From Trichomonas vaginalis G3 (Eukaryota > Parabasalia > Trichomonadida > Trichomonadidae), in NCBI RefSeq assembly GCF_026262505.1, contig NC_067208.1, positions 17,431,962-17,495,961 on the forward strand: a stretch of 64,000 nt of DNA, given 5' to 3'. The notes beneath the pieces were generated by a model. The model had not been told where the DNA came from, ran no database searches, and saw only the letters and a list, made by a program, of their open reading frames with translations. Each line of letters opens with the position of its first letter. The first letter of the stretch is position 1. Positions 1 through 10,396 of the stretch are shown here, one piece after another. The position numbers and the translations under genes were made by a program.

Positions 1-143
1 AACTTTTCAGATTTTAATTTTCTGGCAGCAGCTCCCACAAGCATTCCAGCATTATTTTTTAAAGCTTTTGATACAGCTCCACCAGTTAAACCGTCAATAG
101 CTTTATAACCTCCATACAAAGCTGATAGTGTTGAAAATACCAT
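1..143 (-). CDS. Small Gly/Ala-rich core-like protein, partial at window edge
   Basis: This is the beginning of the gene that lies at 44018-44538 in Maverick 2 and 46874-47401 in Maverick 3. The visible part is hydrophobic and rich in Gly, Ala and Lys (TGGAVSKALKNNAGMLVGAA). The start at 143 is preceded by TAA, giving the TAAATG context common to these genes, and it follows the 66-residue gene directly. The rest is left of the window. Function is discussed with the Maverick 3 copy. Confidence 0.6.
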   Translation of the reverse strand, partial: MVFSTLSALYGGYKAIDGLTGGAVSKALKNNAGMLVGAAARKLKSEK

Positions 144-344
144 TTAATGCTTATTAAAATCATTTCTCATAATGATTAACTCATAAAATTTTTCATCGGA
201 GCTAAACGTTAATGAAACTCTGACTTTTTCACCACTGAACCTCTTTATTAGTTCATTAATTCTATCAATTATATTAGCACACTCACTTACATCATCAATG
301 ATAGTAATATCATCACAAATTATTTTTACATTTAACGACGTCAT
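144..344 (-). CDS. Conserved 66-residue Maverick protein
   Basis: Function is unknown. Copies exist at 43817-44017 (Maverick 2) and 47402-47626 (Maverick 3), always between the core-like gene and the membrane or penton-like gene, which supports it as real. It pairs a DDITIIDDVSECANIIDRI segment with a strand-rich end (RVSLTFSSDEKFYELIIMR). Start context is TAAATG. The Maverick 3 copy carries an extra in-frame hairpin palindrome; this one does not. There are no signal or membrane segments. Confidence 0.65.
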   Translation of the reverse strand: MTSLNVKIICDDITIIDDVSECANIIDRINELIKRFSGEKVRVSLTFSSDEKFYELIIMRNDFNKH

Positions 345-354
345 TTATTACAAA

Positions 355-651
355 TTAATTTCTTCTATTCTTTAAATAATTAATAAAAGACCTAATACGT
401 GTGAGTGGTTCGCGGTTCCTTTCCTGTGTCGGGCTTGTTTGAATCGGTGTAGATTTTTTCAGACCTGTTGGAATAAGATCAGCCCCGGCAGTTGAATTAA
501 TCGGTGTTCTATATAAATTTCTATATAAATATGGTCCCGCTACAGCACCAGCAGCTAATAAAAGACCTACAGGAATTACAATTCTATTATAATTCCGCGG
601 TTTAGGGTCTTCATCAAAACTAGCCCATGCGCTTTCAGTCGTTGAACTCAT
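355..651 (-). CDS. Small membrane protein, 98 residues
   Basis: Function is unknown. One clear membrane segment at about residues 24-43 (IVIPVGLLLAAGAVAGPYLY) follows a polar, acidic N-terminus; the rest is Thr/Pro-rich and basic (SPTQERNREPLTRIRSF). A near-identical copy is at 43510-43806. It lies in the virion gene cluster, co-oriented with the penton-like gene 17 bases upstream, and starts in a TAAATG context. A virion or membrane-interaction role is possible but not shown. Maverick 3 has no obvious counterpart at this place. Confidence 0.65.
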   Translation of the reverse strand: MSSTTESAWASFDEDPKPRNYNRIVIPVGLLLAAGAVAGPYLYRNLYRTPINSTAGADLIPTGLKKSTPIQTSPTQERNREPLTRIRSFINYLKNRRN

Positions 652-668
652 TTATATATAATTAAATT

Positions 669-1559
669 TTAATAAGCGATTAATATGAGTTCGATAATAA
701 TACTATCTTTTCTGTCATCAGGAAGGACAATATCTTTTAGGCTCGATGGTTCAACTAATTTTATATTAAATTTATTAACATAATTAGTTATTGAATAATG
801 CTTCGGCGGAGAATATAAACAGTTTGATAAACATAAAATAGAATCTTCAGCGAATTCACTTATACTTGATTTAATGATTGCCGCTTCTCTGGACCAAACA
901 CCATTAAATGAAATTGATGTTAATAAATAATCATCATTTTTAATGGAAATTGATTTTGGTAAGTACTCCAGGAGGTCATTTAATGTTATCTGTTCTGCTC
1001 CGAACTGAGCAAATCGATAAAAGCATTCATCATTATTAATTCCTGTAATCTCTTGAAAATTTTTATTCGTGTATATATTTTCAATCTCATCACCGACAGC
1101 ACCATCTTTTAAATCAAATATGAAACCAGCTTTTGAATTTGAATTAACACGAAATTCTATTGAATTAGTTTCAAAACTATAAAACATATCAACTTCATTA
1201 GGTTGAGGATATCCGGCACCTTTTAACTGTTCAATAAGAACCGATTTAATCTTTTTATTAAATGCTGTCATATCATCTCCTGTGTCTAAATCTATATAAA
1301 TCTGTAAATCATATTGATGATTATCTCTTATTATTCCAAAGTTATATAATTCAATGGTTCGTCCTGCAGGAATGGTTTTTATCTGTCTTATTTCAATTGC
1401 TTTTTCACCAGTGTTATAATCAACCCAGTGTTTAGGGTATTCATAAATGTATTCACCATTGATTATTTTAAACGGTTGTGAAAATATGTGCTCATAATAG
1501 ATTTTAATACTTTTATCATTAAGACTGGGAACGGTATTAACAAAATTTCTGACTTGCAT
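669..1559 (-). CDS. Penton-like or minor virion protein, 296 residues
   Basis: The copies are at 41529-43492 (interrupted) and 47627-48508. The protein is strand-rich and has no membrane segment. Its end (PSSLKDIVLPDDRKDSIIIE) resembles the ends of two other proteins of this element (3524-4323 and 18649-19486), so the three may be related virion proteins. It is divergent from the ATPase gene with only 16 bases between starts, so the two share a promoter region; that arrangement is kept in all three Mavericks. Polintons usually carry a single-jelly-roll penton near the ATPase, so penton is the favoured guess by position and size. No fold-level evidence is available here. Confidence 0.55.
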   Translation of the reverse strand: MQVRNFVNTVPSLNDKSIKIYYEHIFSQPFKIINGEYIYEYPKHWVDYNTGEKAIEIRQIKTIPAGRTIELYNFGIIRDNHQYDLQIYIDLDTGDDMTAFNKKIKSVLIEQLKGAGYPQPNEVDMFYSFETNSIEFRVNSNSKAGFIFDLKDGAVGDEIENIYTNKNFQEITGINNDECFYRFAQFGAEQITLNDLLEYLPKSISIKNDDYLLTSISFNGVWSREAAIIKSSISEFAEDSILCLSNCLYSPPKHYSITNYVNKFNIKLVEPSSLKDIVLPDDRKDSIIIELILIAY

Positions 1560-1575
1560 TTTTAATTATAATAAA

Positions 1576-2499
1576 ATGAAACATTTATTTGAAGAAGTAG
1601 ATGAAAAAATGAATGAAAAATCTGATAAACTCAATAGTTCATTAATTCTTCCCTTCAGTAAGGATTATCAGTTCTGTTCAAACGGTGTGTATTTCTATTG
1701 CGGAAAAATGGGTTCGGGAAAGACTTTTAATTTAATACGTCATATTTTAATTACTGAACGGTTAGGCTCTGAACACGCTAAAGGCGTGTTGAGCTCCGAA
1801 GGAGCGAATTCATATTATGACCAAATCATTATATCAGCAACTTCAGATTCAATGGATTCAACAGCGAAGACGTTTATGAGTAAAGTTCAGGCATCAGTAA
1901 TTAAAGTTCCAGATAGCGAATTAATTTCTTTTCTTCAACGTTATATAAGAAGAAAGAAGAAATATTATGCAATAGTTGAATTTATACAATCAGGAATGCA
2001 AAAGACCTCGGAAGAAATGGAAAGAATTATTGATAAACATCATTTGAGACAGCAGGATGGTACGTATGATATGAAACGATTGACAAACTACATTCTCTCA
2101 AAACTTTCAAAATATCCTTTTAAAAAATATCCATCAAACACTTTATTAGTTTGTGATGATTTCGCTGGTAAAGGTTTAGTTTCAAAACCAGATTCACCAT
2201 TAGCTAATTTAATTACTAAAGTCAGACATTATCACATGACTGTAGCAATACTAATGCAGACGTGGAGGTTTTTAGCTTTAAACATTAAACGTCTCATTAC
2301 TGATTTCGTTATATTTCAAGGTTTCTCAAAATACGATATAGAATTAATTTGGAAGCAATCAGGTATAACATTACCTTTTGATGAAATCTGGGATGCTTAT
2401 AAATCACTCATTTCACCACGTTCATATTTAGAAATTCATATAATGACTAATACAATTAATGTTAAAAATATACCTTGGGAAAGACCAACATTATTTTAA
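1576..2499 (+). CDS. FtsK/HerA-like genome-packaging ATPase, 307 residues
   Basis: This is the ATPase expected to drive DNA into the capsid in Polinton-type elements. The Walker A motif GKMGSGKT is at about residues 43-50, Walker B is in TLLVCDDFAG near residue 195, and a conserved region ILMQTWRFLALNIKRLITDF follows, as in A32-like ATPases. The frame is open throughout and differs from the Maverick 2 copy at only one residue that I noticed. A hairpin palindrome adds about twelve in-frame residues after ERLG (1771-1806) that Maverick 3 lacks. The last codons overlap the convergent 130-residue gene. Confidence 0.88.
   Translation: MKHLFEEVDEKMNEKSDKLNSSLILPFSKDYQFCSNGVYFYCGKMGSGKTFNLIRHILITERLGSEHAKGVLSSEGANSYYDQIIISATSDSMDSTAKTFMSKVQASVIKVPDSELISFLQRYIRRKKKYYAIVEFIQSGMQKTSEEMERIIDKHHLRQQDGTYDMKRLTNYILSKLSKYPFKKYPSNTLLVCDDFAGKGLVSKPDSPLANLITKVRHYHMTVAILMQTWRFLALNIKRLITDFVIFQGFSKYDIELIWKQSGITLPFDEIWDAYKSLISPRSYLEIHIMTNTINVKNIPWERPTLF
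1771..1806 (+). repeat. Double-hairpin palindrome in ATPase gene, Maverick 1
   Basis: AACACGC..GCGTGTT followed by GCTCCGAAGGAGC. Present in both sister elements (also about 41280-41316), absent in Maverick 3. Confidence 0.82.
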
Positions 2500-2888
2500 A
2501 GCTTTATTTTTAGATGAGGTGTAGTGAATAGATTCCATCCATCTCTATCACCATTTCTGTTTATATTTTTGGTGTCATTCATGTCCACACTTTCTGGATT
2601 AGTTAGTTTTTGAGGATAAAGATTAGAATAACTGTTTTTAATTGATGGTGCTTCACCTTTTAACGCATAAACTCTATTACTTTCTGCATATTTAATGTTT
2701 GAACCACCAGAACCATCATTTACGTAAATAGTAAATGGTTTATAATCGATGTTCATATTTCGACTTCTGCCTTTTGATTTCTTATTTAACACCTCAACAT
2801 CTTTATAAACTGCGCCCGTTTCAGTGAATTCAACAAGATTTTCATTTTCAAGTTTCACGTTTAAACCTTTATCAAAGATATTATTCAT
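2496..2888 (-). CDS. Conserved 130-residue Maverick protein
   Basis: Function is unknown. It converges on the ATPase gene with a 4-base overlap of the stop codons, an arrangement kept in all three elements (40200-40592, 49409-49801). The sequence is polar with a basic patch (NKKSKGRSRNMN), a YVNDGSGGSNIKYAESNRVY segment and an Asn/Asp-rich end. No catalytic motif is evident. It starts 36 bases from the divergent gene at 2924, again sharing a promoter region. A virion or assembly role is a guess from the neighbours. Confidence 0.65.
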   Translation of the reverse strand: MNNIFDKGLNVKLENENLVEFTETGAVYKDVEVLNKKSKGRSRNMNIDYKPFTIYVNDGSGGSNIKYAESNRVYALKGEAPSIKNSYSNLYPQKLTNPESVDMNDTKNINRNGDRDGWNLFTTPHLKIKL

Positions 2889-2923
2889 TTTTATAGTAAT
2901 AAAAGGTTTTTATTCTCTAGAAA

Positions 2924-3535
2924 ATGAGAAGTAAATCCATCTTAGCCGGTGCAGTGAATGTTCCATCGAACCGACGTCGAATGTTGATTCAAGAACGACA
3001 AATAATATTATAATCAAAAATTACAGCTCCGAAAACTTGAAAGATAAAGAACCTAGGCCAAAGCTGAAATCCGTTAATTTAAACACAGCTTCAAACGCAA
3101 ACGCTAACAGTGAAGTTAAGTTAGAATATCCACCTCCATTAGAACCAATAATCGTGATGCTCAAGATAATCCATATTCAACTATTCAAACTTCTTCAGAT
3201 AACGTAGACCATTACCTCCTTAATTTATACCAAACAATATTACTCAAAGACGATAAGAAGCTTTTGACAAATCTTATTAGTAAGAATCAAATAATTTTAA
3301 CAAAGGAGGATTTAGAAAATGTTATATCAAGAATAACAGGGAAACAGTGCGTTATTGATTATCTCGACCCTGAAATCGAATGTTGGTCAATGCCGTATTT
3401 ATGAAAATCGGTAATATTAGAATAATCGAAACACCAGGAACTACAGGAGTTGAGTTTAAGTATAAATATTCGAATGAATACACAAAACTTTCAACAGAAT
3501 ATAAACTTTGCTTGAAATATGTTTTAACGAATTAA
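2924..3535 (+). pseudogene. Broken copy of a 204-residue conserved Maverick gene
   Basis: The whole counterpart is 49836-50450 in Maverick 3. The recognisable parts are a polar N-terminus opening MRSKSILAGAVNV, a central helical stretch (LTNLISKNQIILTKEDLENV) and a C-terminus with NIRIIETPGTTG. Function is unknown. Its 3' end overlaps the convergent gene at 3524-4323. This copy has several breaks. Confidence 0.6.
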
Positions 3536-4323
3536 TTTAAATTTTATATTTTTATCCCTGCTTGGTTCATCATCTAGTCCATTAGCTCTTATATTAGACC
3601 AAAAATCAACTTCTATAGTCATTGACAGGAGCTTTAATTTCAATTGGTTCGCCTTGAAAATCAACTAATCTAAATGTCATATCTTTTAAATGGTGTGGTT
3701 GAATTCGAACCCATTTTCCTTCGTGCCTTAATAAAATCGGAAAATTAGGCATGAATACAGAATTAACGGCGTAACAGAACGATTTATATTCTATAACAGA
3801 ATTTTTATTATTAACTCCTGAAATTCCTGTTACATTACTTATTTTTGATTCAACATATAAACAGTTTCCATAACATATGTAGGGCAGATTTCATTTCAAT
3901 TATATATTTTTGATTTTCAATAGAAGATTTTAACGGTAATTCTTGATGATAAGCACCTAATAATAAACGTGCTCGATGAGTCATATCAGTAATTTTAAAT
4001 TCTTTTTCGGAACTAAATTTTATTATTCCTGAATCAGTTAATTCACAGTTAAGGGCTCCGTTAAATTTTTCATCAATGAGATCCTGAATCTTTTTTTCTA
4101 ACGTATCAATATCATATTTATTTCTTGCTTTAAAATGAATTTCAGTACTAATACCATCAATTTCAAATGTAATGAAATCGTTAGTGTCTGTTATAACAAA
4201 TGAAGCGATAGTGCTAAAATCAAGAACTCTGAAAGCTAGTGGTTCATTCTGAAGACCAAGGTTAGTTTGTAATTTTAATGTCCCGTAATCATTAGGATCA
4301 GTACTTTGCAAATAGAACAACAT
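3524..4323 (-). pseudogene. Virion-like protein gene, broken copy
   Basis: A longer open copy is at 38714-39511 in Maverick 2, and a 258-residue one at 50713-51489 in Maverick 3. The protein opens MLFYLQSTDPNDYGTLKLQ and is strand-rich. It ends with a FRLVDFQGEPIEIKAP segment that resembles the closing segments of the penton-like and 18649-19486 proteins. It is divergent from the fibre gene with 19 bases between starts. The repeated end signature and its place between capsid-type genes suggest a virion protein. It is broken once or twice. Confidence 0.6.
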
Positions 4324-4342
4324 TTTTATTCTAATTAAAAAT

Positions 4343-7300
4343 ATGAGTATATCCGCATATTCTTATGAAGCTGATAGGGCGAAAAGATTAATTTTTGGTT
4401 CATACACGTTTTCATTTGATGATGAGCATTTAATTATCACTGACGGAAAAACTGAACATTATATCTCATGGAAAGAATTTGAAAAATTCATTCCAATATT
4501 AACGCCATGTACAATGCCGTTTATAAAAGACGGTGAAATTATTGAAAAAGATAACACAACAGTATATAGGTCTGTTTATGAAGCATTAGAATATATGTTG
4601 AATTATAATCCCGAAAGATTTGACCCAAGCACTACGCCATGTGCAATGCCCTTTATTAAGGATGGTGAAATCGTAAGGGTTCCGAATTCAACGGTTTATA
4701 CAGCTGTTCAAAACAGTTTACAAAACATTTTAGCGAATATCTTTAATTCAGAAACTACAGAAATAAAATTACCGTATATAACAGATGCTAAAGAAATTAA
4801 ATCAAAAACAACAACATTATTTGCATCACTTAATGATTTAATGACTTATATAATTAATACTCCCCAGCCGACTACGGCATTTGATCCAAACTCGACGGTT
4901 TGCAGTGTACCTTTCATTAATGACAGTTCAGTAATTGAATTAAGGGATTCAACAGTTAATGAATCATTAAAGGCTTCATTAATGAAAATCATTGATTTTA
5001 ACTCATTCATGAATACATATAATTCATTCATTAATGTTTCATACACTTCTAAAGAAGGTGAGCCAAAAACTATAGATAAAGCGGTGTATGAAATAAAAGC
5101 ATCAATGACGAAATTGAATTCGTTAACTTTTGACGGTGATAGTTCCGTTAACAGCATGACATCAGGAAAAACGATTTTAACGAAAGAATATTTAAAATCT
5201 CATGTTAGTGTGTTCGTTGAAATTGAAAAAGAAGGTGGAATTAAGTTCGATCCACTGGGTTTCATTTTCGACTTAGCGAATGCGGGTGTTAGTTTCGCTG
5301 AATGGACAACTATACAGAGTGAGATAAACGCTATATGGACGTTTTTGGGGTCAAAAGCGGGAATGGGTGAGCTTGTAGATGCTGCAAGAACATTAGGTGA
5401 AACGGGAAATTTTGTGGATGGTTTTAAAAGACTTGTTTCAAATGTTTTAACAAACACAAAGAAATTATTTAGATATACCGTACATAACGGACAGATTTTC
5501 GAACAGGTAGCAACAAATCCTCCGGTTATGGCTGCGTTGATGATGGCTAGAGACATAAAGCCGCGTAGCGGCGAGGGCGAAGCCCACGAAGAAGAGGAGA
5601 AACCAGAGGATACGGGTCAGGTTATTCGAGACATTAAAAACGTGTATCCTGAAGTTATTGATTTATTTAGAGGTGTTAATGATTCGATTTCAAATCATTC
5701 TATAACCCTTGATGAAGAGAATAAATTAACAGATTATATATTCGTCATTATTGCAGAATTAATGAAGAGAATAAATGAAAAAGGTATAGCTGATATCATT
5801 AATGTAAGTGATGTAATGATGAAAAGAAATTTTGACTCATTATTTACAGAACCGAAAACAGAATATAGTCTTTATGACGTAATTACTGAATTAATGAAAA
5901 AGATTAATGATAATAAGAGTTCTGGCGGAAGAGTTGAATTAGAGGTGAATGATGTTAATGAGAAATTAGATAATAAAGCAGATAAAAACCCTGTTCATTA
6001 TATAAGTTCAGATGAACAGATTATAACGGATTATCATGGATATTTAACACAGGATGAAGAAGTGAAGACGGAAGATGTTAATGAAAGAAGATATAAATTC
6101 ATTCGTGCTGAAGGTTATGACATACGTTGTACTGTACAGTATGACACAGGTAAAGCACCAGAAGCATTTGGTTATAACAATGAAATTTATGCTTCATACT
6201 TCTTTGTTAACGGTGTATTAGTTGAACCAAGATTTATGTTGAGAGTTAAGGCAAAAATAACTTTTGAAGATGCTATTAAAAGTAAAGCTGACAAAGATGA
6301 ACTTGACGCAACGAACAAAGTTTTGAAATCTCATAAACACAATATCTCCGATATAAATGAACTTCAAGCTACATTAAATAGTAAAGCTGATAAGAACCAT
6401 ACACATTAATCCTTCACTACTGTTAGAGCAGACGACATAATATTGAACTATACCCTTGGTTCAAGTGCACCTTTAGAGAATCCAAGTACAAGCGTAAAAG
6501 ATACTCTTAATAGTTTAGATAGTAAATGTATGAACATTGAAGGTCGTGTCAGAAACTTTGAAACATATGAACTACCAGCAATGTTAGATAAAAAAGCAGA
6601 TAAAGAACATACACATAACTCCTTCTCAACTGTTGCTATAGAAAGTATTGAAGGAACGGTTGGCGGAACTGGTGGGGATGCATTATATTATAAACCTCCT
6701 AACTTTCCACAAGGTTTAACATCGAATGAAAACATAACAACGAAGAAAGACATTAGCTGTAAAAATGTTTATGTCATGGATGATGAAAATAATGTTAAAT
6801 TCGCTGCTCAAGATTTATATGATAAGAAAGCAGACAAAACTTATGTAGATGAAAAAACAGAATATGCTAAGAACAAAGCAATAGATTATACAGAAGAAGC
6901 AAAGGAATGAGTCAATGAAAATTATGTGAAGAAGTCAGAAGTAAATGATGCGGTTAATGGTAAAATTAATGAAAGATTTTCGAATATAGATTCATTAACA
7001 GTTAATGACATTCAATTACATCATCAATTACCTGGTCAAAAGAATGTGGAATATAATAATCTTACTCATGTTCTCGATGGTTTCGATGAATTTAGAACTG
7101 ATGCAACAAATGCGATTACAAGCATGAAAAATGAAATATTGCAAGCTATATATCCTGTTGGTTCTTTATATACATCAATGAACTCAACAAATCCAGCAAG
7201 TGTTTTAGGTTTTGGTACGTGGCAGCAGATTGTAGATAAATTCTTATACTGTGCTAACTCTTCAAATCAAACAGGTGGTTCAAAGAAAATTTTAGAAGCA

Positions 7301-7576
7301 AACCTTCTACCGCATAAGCATACAGGAACTACAAACACAACAGGTAATCATTCACATTCAATAACAAAAAGATGTTATACAAATCTTGCAGCAGGTTGGG
7401 ATAGACAGGGAATGAATAGATATGATATTTCAAGTGACCCAGTAGATTCAAGCGCAGGTATTTTCTGTGGAACCACAGGAAATCATTCACACACTTTCAC
7501 AACAAATCCAACAGGTTCGGGTGCAGATTATATGCCACCGTATATTACAGTTTATGCATGGGTTAGAACGGAATGA
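4343..7576 (+). pseudogene. Fibre protein gene with phage-type collar tip, broken copy
   Basis: The gene encodes an elongated fibre. The N-terminal half has repeated modules of the type TPCAMPFIKDGEI. A middle helical part follows, then short SKADKNHTH-type repeats known from phage tail fibres. The tip is of the phage collar or short-tail-fibre kind (YPVGSLYTSMNSTNP, LPHKHTGTTN, closing GSGADYMPPYITVYAW). The expected role is attachment to the host cell, by analogy with phage fibres. The copy is broken in a few places. A 27-bp palindrome at 5560-5586 is absent from the Maverick 2 copy. The tip matches Maverick 3 better than the sister element Maverick 2. Confidence 0.78.
5560..5586 (+). repeat. 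Double-hairpin palindrome, 27 bp, in fibre gene
   Basis: GCCGCGTAGCGGC, then GAG, then GGCGAAGCCCA. Maverick 2 has the flanks joined without it (between 37482 and 37483), so it is a clean in-frame 27-bp difference. Confidence 0.9.
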
Positions 7577-7635
7577 AAGTCCTGAGCTCCAAAAGAGCGA
7601 ACAGCATGAAATTTACTAAATTTATTTTTACATAA

Positions 7636-8711
7636 ATGAGTTTAAAAGAAGTTTTCGAATCATCACCGTGGAGGTCATTTAAAAAATTCTATGAAGCTGC
7701 AAAGAATGCGGGATTTAATGATAGAACAGAAATTAAGAGATTTTATGATGAAAATATAGTTCATCAGGTTAAAGTTAATCCATACGACTACTACCTTCCC
7801 ATTTATTCTAAAACCATGATGCATATCAATTTGATACACTCGTTCAGAGTAAGAAAGGAAGAAAGCCACCATTTTTGATTTTCATTAATGTTAATACACG
7901 TAAAGCTTTTGCGTATATAATGAAAAATAAAGGAACAAAAGAAGTTTTAAGAGTTTTGCAGACGTTCATGGCAGAACATCATCCCACTTCATTAACTTCA
8001 GACCAGGATTCAGCGTACCTTTCAAATGAAATTACAGAATTTTTGATTAAACATAACGTTACTCATTACACGACTGAAGACCATAAACATAATATTTTAG
8101 GAATCATTAATCGTTTCATTAGAACGCTAAGAGATTTAAATAAAGAAAGAGATTTTACGGAGGAATCAATGAATAAAGTTATTAATGCTTATAATAAATC
8201 AACTCATAACAGCACAGGATTTAAACCAAACGAAATGACTTCAAAAGAGGAGGATGAATACATAAAACAAAAGAGAATGTTAATGGAGGAAAGAAGAAGT
8301 TCATCATTACTGCCAGGAACTAAAGTTAGAATCATTCTTGAACATAAACCACATGAAAAGGTAAGAAATCAGTTAAGTGATGATTATTATATCGTTGATT
8401 CCTCACAGGGTAATGGTTATTTAATTAAAGCAGCTGACCATTCGGTTGCGTTTTATCCACGATTTCGATTAGTTGAAAGCGAAAATGGAAGATTAGCTAA
8501 GACGGTTGATGATGCAAAAAGAGGTATAGTTAATAAAATTGTGAGTTATGATGAAGACAAAGATGAATACACTGTCGTTTATGAAGGAGGTGTGGATGAT
8601 AAAATTCCTTCTAGAAATTTGAGAGAATCGAACCCTACACATTTATCGGAACTCGAAAAGGATTACTGGAAGGATAAAAATAAGCCAAAATTAATCAAAA
8701 AATTTTTATGA
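7636..8711 (+). pseudogene. Retroviral-type (rve) integrase, broken copy
   Basis: It is the integration enzyme of the element, DDE-type. Recognisable are the core around LTSDQDSAYLSNEITEF and the conserved HNILGIINRFIRTLRDL stretch, then a basic linker. A C-terminal SH3- or chromo-like strand region follows (VVYEGGVDDKIPSRNLRES). The copy at 34414-35496 reads as one frame of 360 codons. The gene follows the fibre gene and starts in a TAAATG context. This copy has about one break. Confidence 0.83.
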
Positions 8712-9423
8712 ACTAAATATATTTTATGTCTGTAATTAATTAGTTAATAAAGTAGCGGATGAACTGCAGAAATATATTTTATCGTTAATGTTTTCATTAA
8801 TGTTTCGTAAATGTTTTCAGTGTCACCACGTCACCATGTCACCAGGTTAATTAACTTCTTTTAAAAATGATGACAACATGACATTTAGACAACAGCCCCG
8901 AAAATAAATTTTATCGTTTATGTTTTCGTAAATGTTTTCATTAATGTTTCGTAAATGTTTTCAGTGTCACCACGTCACCATGTCACCAGGTTAATTAACT
9001 TCTTTTAAAAATGATGACAACATGACATTTAGACAACAGCACAGGAAATAAATGTTTTCGTAAATGTTTACGTTAATGTTTTCATGAATTTTATATATTA
9101 ATGTTTTCGTTTATGTTTTCATACATTTACACCAAAAATATATTTTAGTTGAAAAGGTTAGATATAACCCGATTTATACCCTCATTTCTACCCTCATGAA
9201 TTTTCATGAATTTTATATATTAATGTTTTCGTTAAGCCACTTTGTGCCGTCAGTCAGTCAGTCAGTTAATGAAATTTACACCAAAAATATATTTTAGTTG
9301 AAAAGGGTAGATATAACCCGATTTATACCCTCATTTCTACCCTCATGAATTTTCATGAATTTTCCCGAAATAAAAAATAAAGTTAGTTTTTATTTTATTT
9401 TTATTTTTTATTTTTATATAAAT
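8712..9423. repeat. Intergenic repeat region of Maverick 1
   Basis: No gene lies here. Two tandem copies of an about 145-base unit hold the conserved GTCACC block (8821-8895 and 8965-9040). After them AATGTTTTCGTTAATG words recur. A second unit is then duplicated (about 9130-9230 and 9270-9365), containing CCAAAAATATATTTTAG, GGTTAGATATAACCCG and CTCATTTCTACCCTCATG. A run of GTCAGTCAGTCAGT sits at about 9249. The stretch borders the variable cassette and may be regulatory or a replication site. Confidence 0.75.
8821..9040 (+). repeat. GTCACC-block repeat, two tandem copies
   Basis: A block of about 75 bases starts with three close repeats, GTCACCACGTCACCATGTCACC in effect, then GGTTAATTAACTT and ATGATGACAACATGACA. 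Copies recur inverted at 11068-11142 and also at 34219-34293 and 59770-59846. It is conserved between subfamilies although non-coding, so it is probably functional. Confidence 0.8.
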
Positions 9424-10365
9424 ATGATTACAAAAATCGAAACATCCGCACTTTCGACATCAACGGCACCAAATTCATTAGTCATGAATCCTACGTCAAT
9501 GTTAGTAGAAATGAAAAACTTCATTCCTTCTTCATTTACTTTCGAAACAGAAATACAAAAAATTAAGCAGGAACTTTTAACAAGTAATTTAGACTGTAGC
9601 GCGAAAGATGAAACAAATGGAGAGGAGTTATATGAAATGCAAGATATCATAGACCATTTACCTAAATTACCTGAAGTTCAGCAACAGAAACTAACTATTC
9701 CTGAATTCGATGAAATTGAAGTTAAAGTTAGTGATTCTGCAGAAATTAAGAAATTCATTCGTAAGGTAAATTCTGAATTCTTAGGTTTTCATTGTAACCA
9801 CAAAGTTATGGATAAAGACTGCGACATGATTTATAAAAACATTTCAGATATTTATAAATCTGAGGAATTTAAGACATACGATAACTTTGTTTCATTAGCT
9901 GCTCAATGTGTGTGGGAGATTAGAGATAAAGACAGAAGAGGTAAAGTATGGCATGAACAGATAAAACCAACTGCTTCAGATTTAAAGAAAGCCATTGATG
10001 CTTTAGTTATTTTAGCAGGTAAGGTTTCAGAATATAACGCAAAAATGAATCCTCAGTGTTCGAAATGTAAAGCAGCAATTAGGAAATATAACTATTCAGT
10101 AAAAGAGATAGAAAGAATGAGAAACGATTACGAAGATTTAAAGAGGGAGGCAGAGAAACCAGCAGAAAATAAAATGAACATGTTAGAATTTCTGAATAAA
10201 AACTATCCCACAGCCGATGATTTCCTTTTATCTGATGTCAAGAAGAAGTATAAAGAAACTTTCGGTATCGTTAAAACTTTTGATATATTAACTGAAGAAA
10301 TAGAAGCTACAAAAATATTTAAAATTTCACGAATTCATAACGTATATCATGTGAAACGTTTATAA
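9424..10365 (+). CDS. Unrecognised cassette protein, about 313 residues
   Basis: I do not recognise a family. I chose the start at 9424 because it is the first ATG after a TTTTTATATAAAT stretch and it matches the homologue in Maverick 3 (55845-56798). The protein is helical and charged, with HCNHKVMDKDCDMIYKNI and a Cys pair in NPQCSKCKAAIRKYNY that could bind a metal together with the upstream Cys and His. The coiled-coil-like KEIERMRNDYEDLKRE follows. It occupies the variable cassette downstream of the integrase, where Maverick 2 has a primase and helicase. A replication or regulatory role is therefore possible but unproven. Confidence 0.6.
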   Translation: MITKIETSALSTSTAPNSLVMNPTSMLVEMKNFIPSSFTFETEIQKIKQELLTSNLDCSAKDETNGEELYEMQDIIDHLPKLPEVQQQKLTIPEFDEIEVKVSDSAEIKKFIRKVNSEFLGFHCNHKVMDKDCDMIYKNISDIYKSEEFKTYDNFVSLAAQCVWEIRDKDRRGKVWHEQIKPTASDLKKAIDALVILAGKVSEYNAKMNPQCSKCKAAIRKYNYSVKEIERMRNDYEDLKREAEKPAENKMNMLEFLNKNYPTADDFLLSDVKKKYKETFGIVKTFDILTEEIEATKIFKISRIHNVYHVKRL

Positions 10366-10396
10366 AATAACTGGGTAGAAATGAGGGTAGATATCG

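Noticed and set aside
5200-5556. 118-codon frame antisense to the fibre gene (also 37486-37842)
   Set aside because: Shadow of the fibre gene; it repeats in Maverick 2 only because the sense gene is conserved there.
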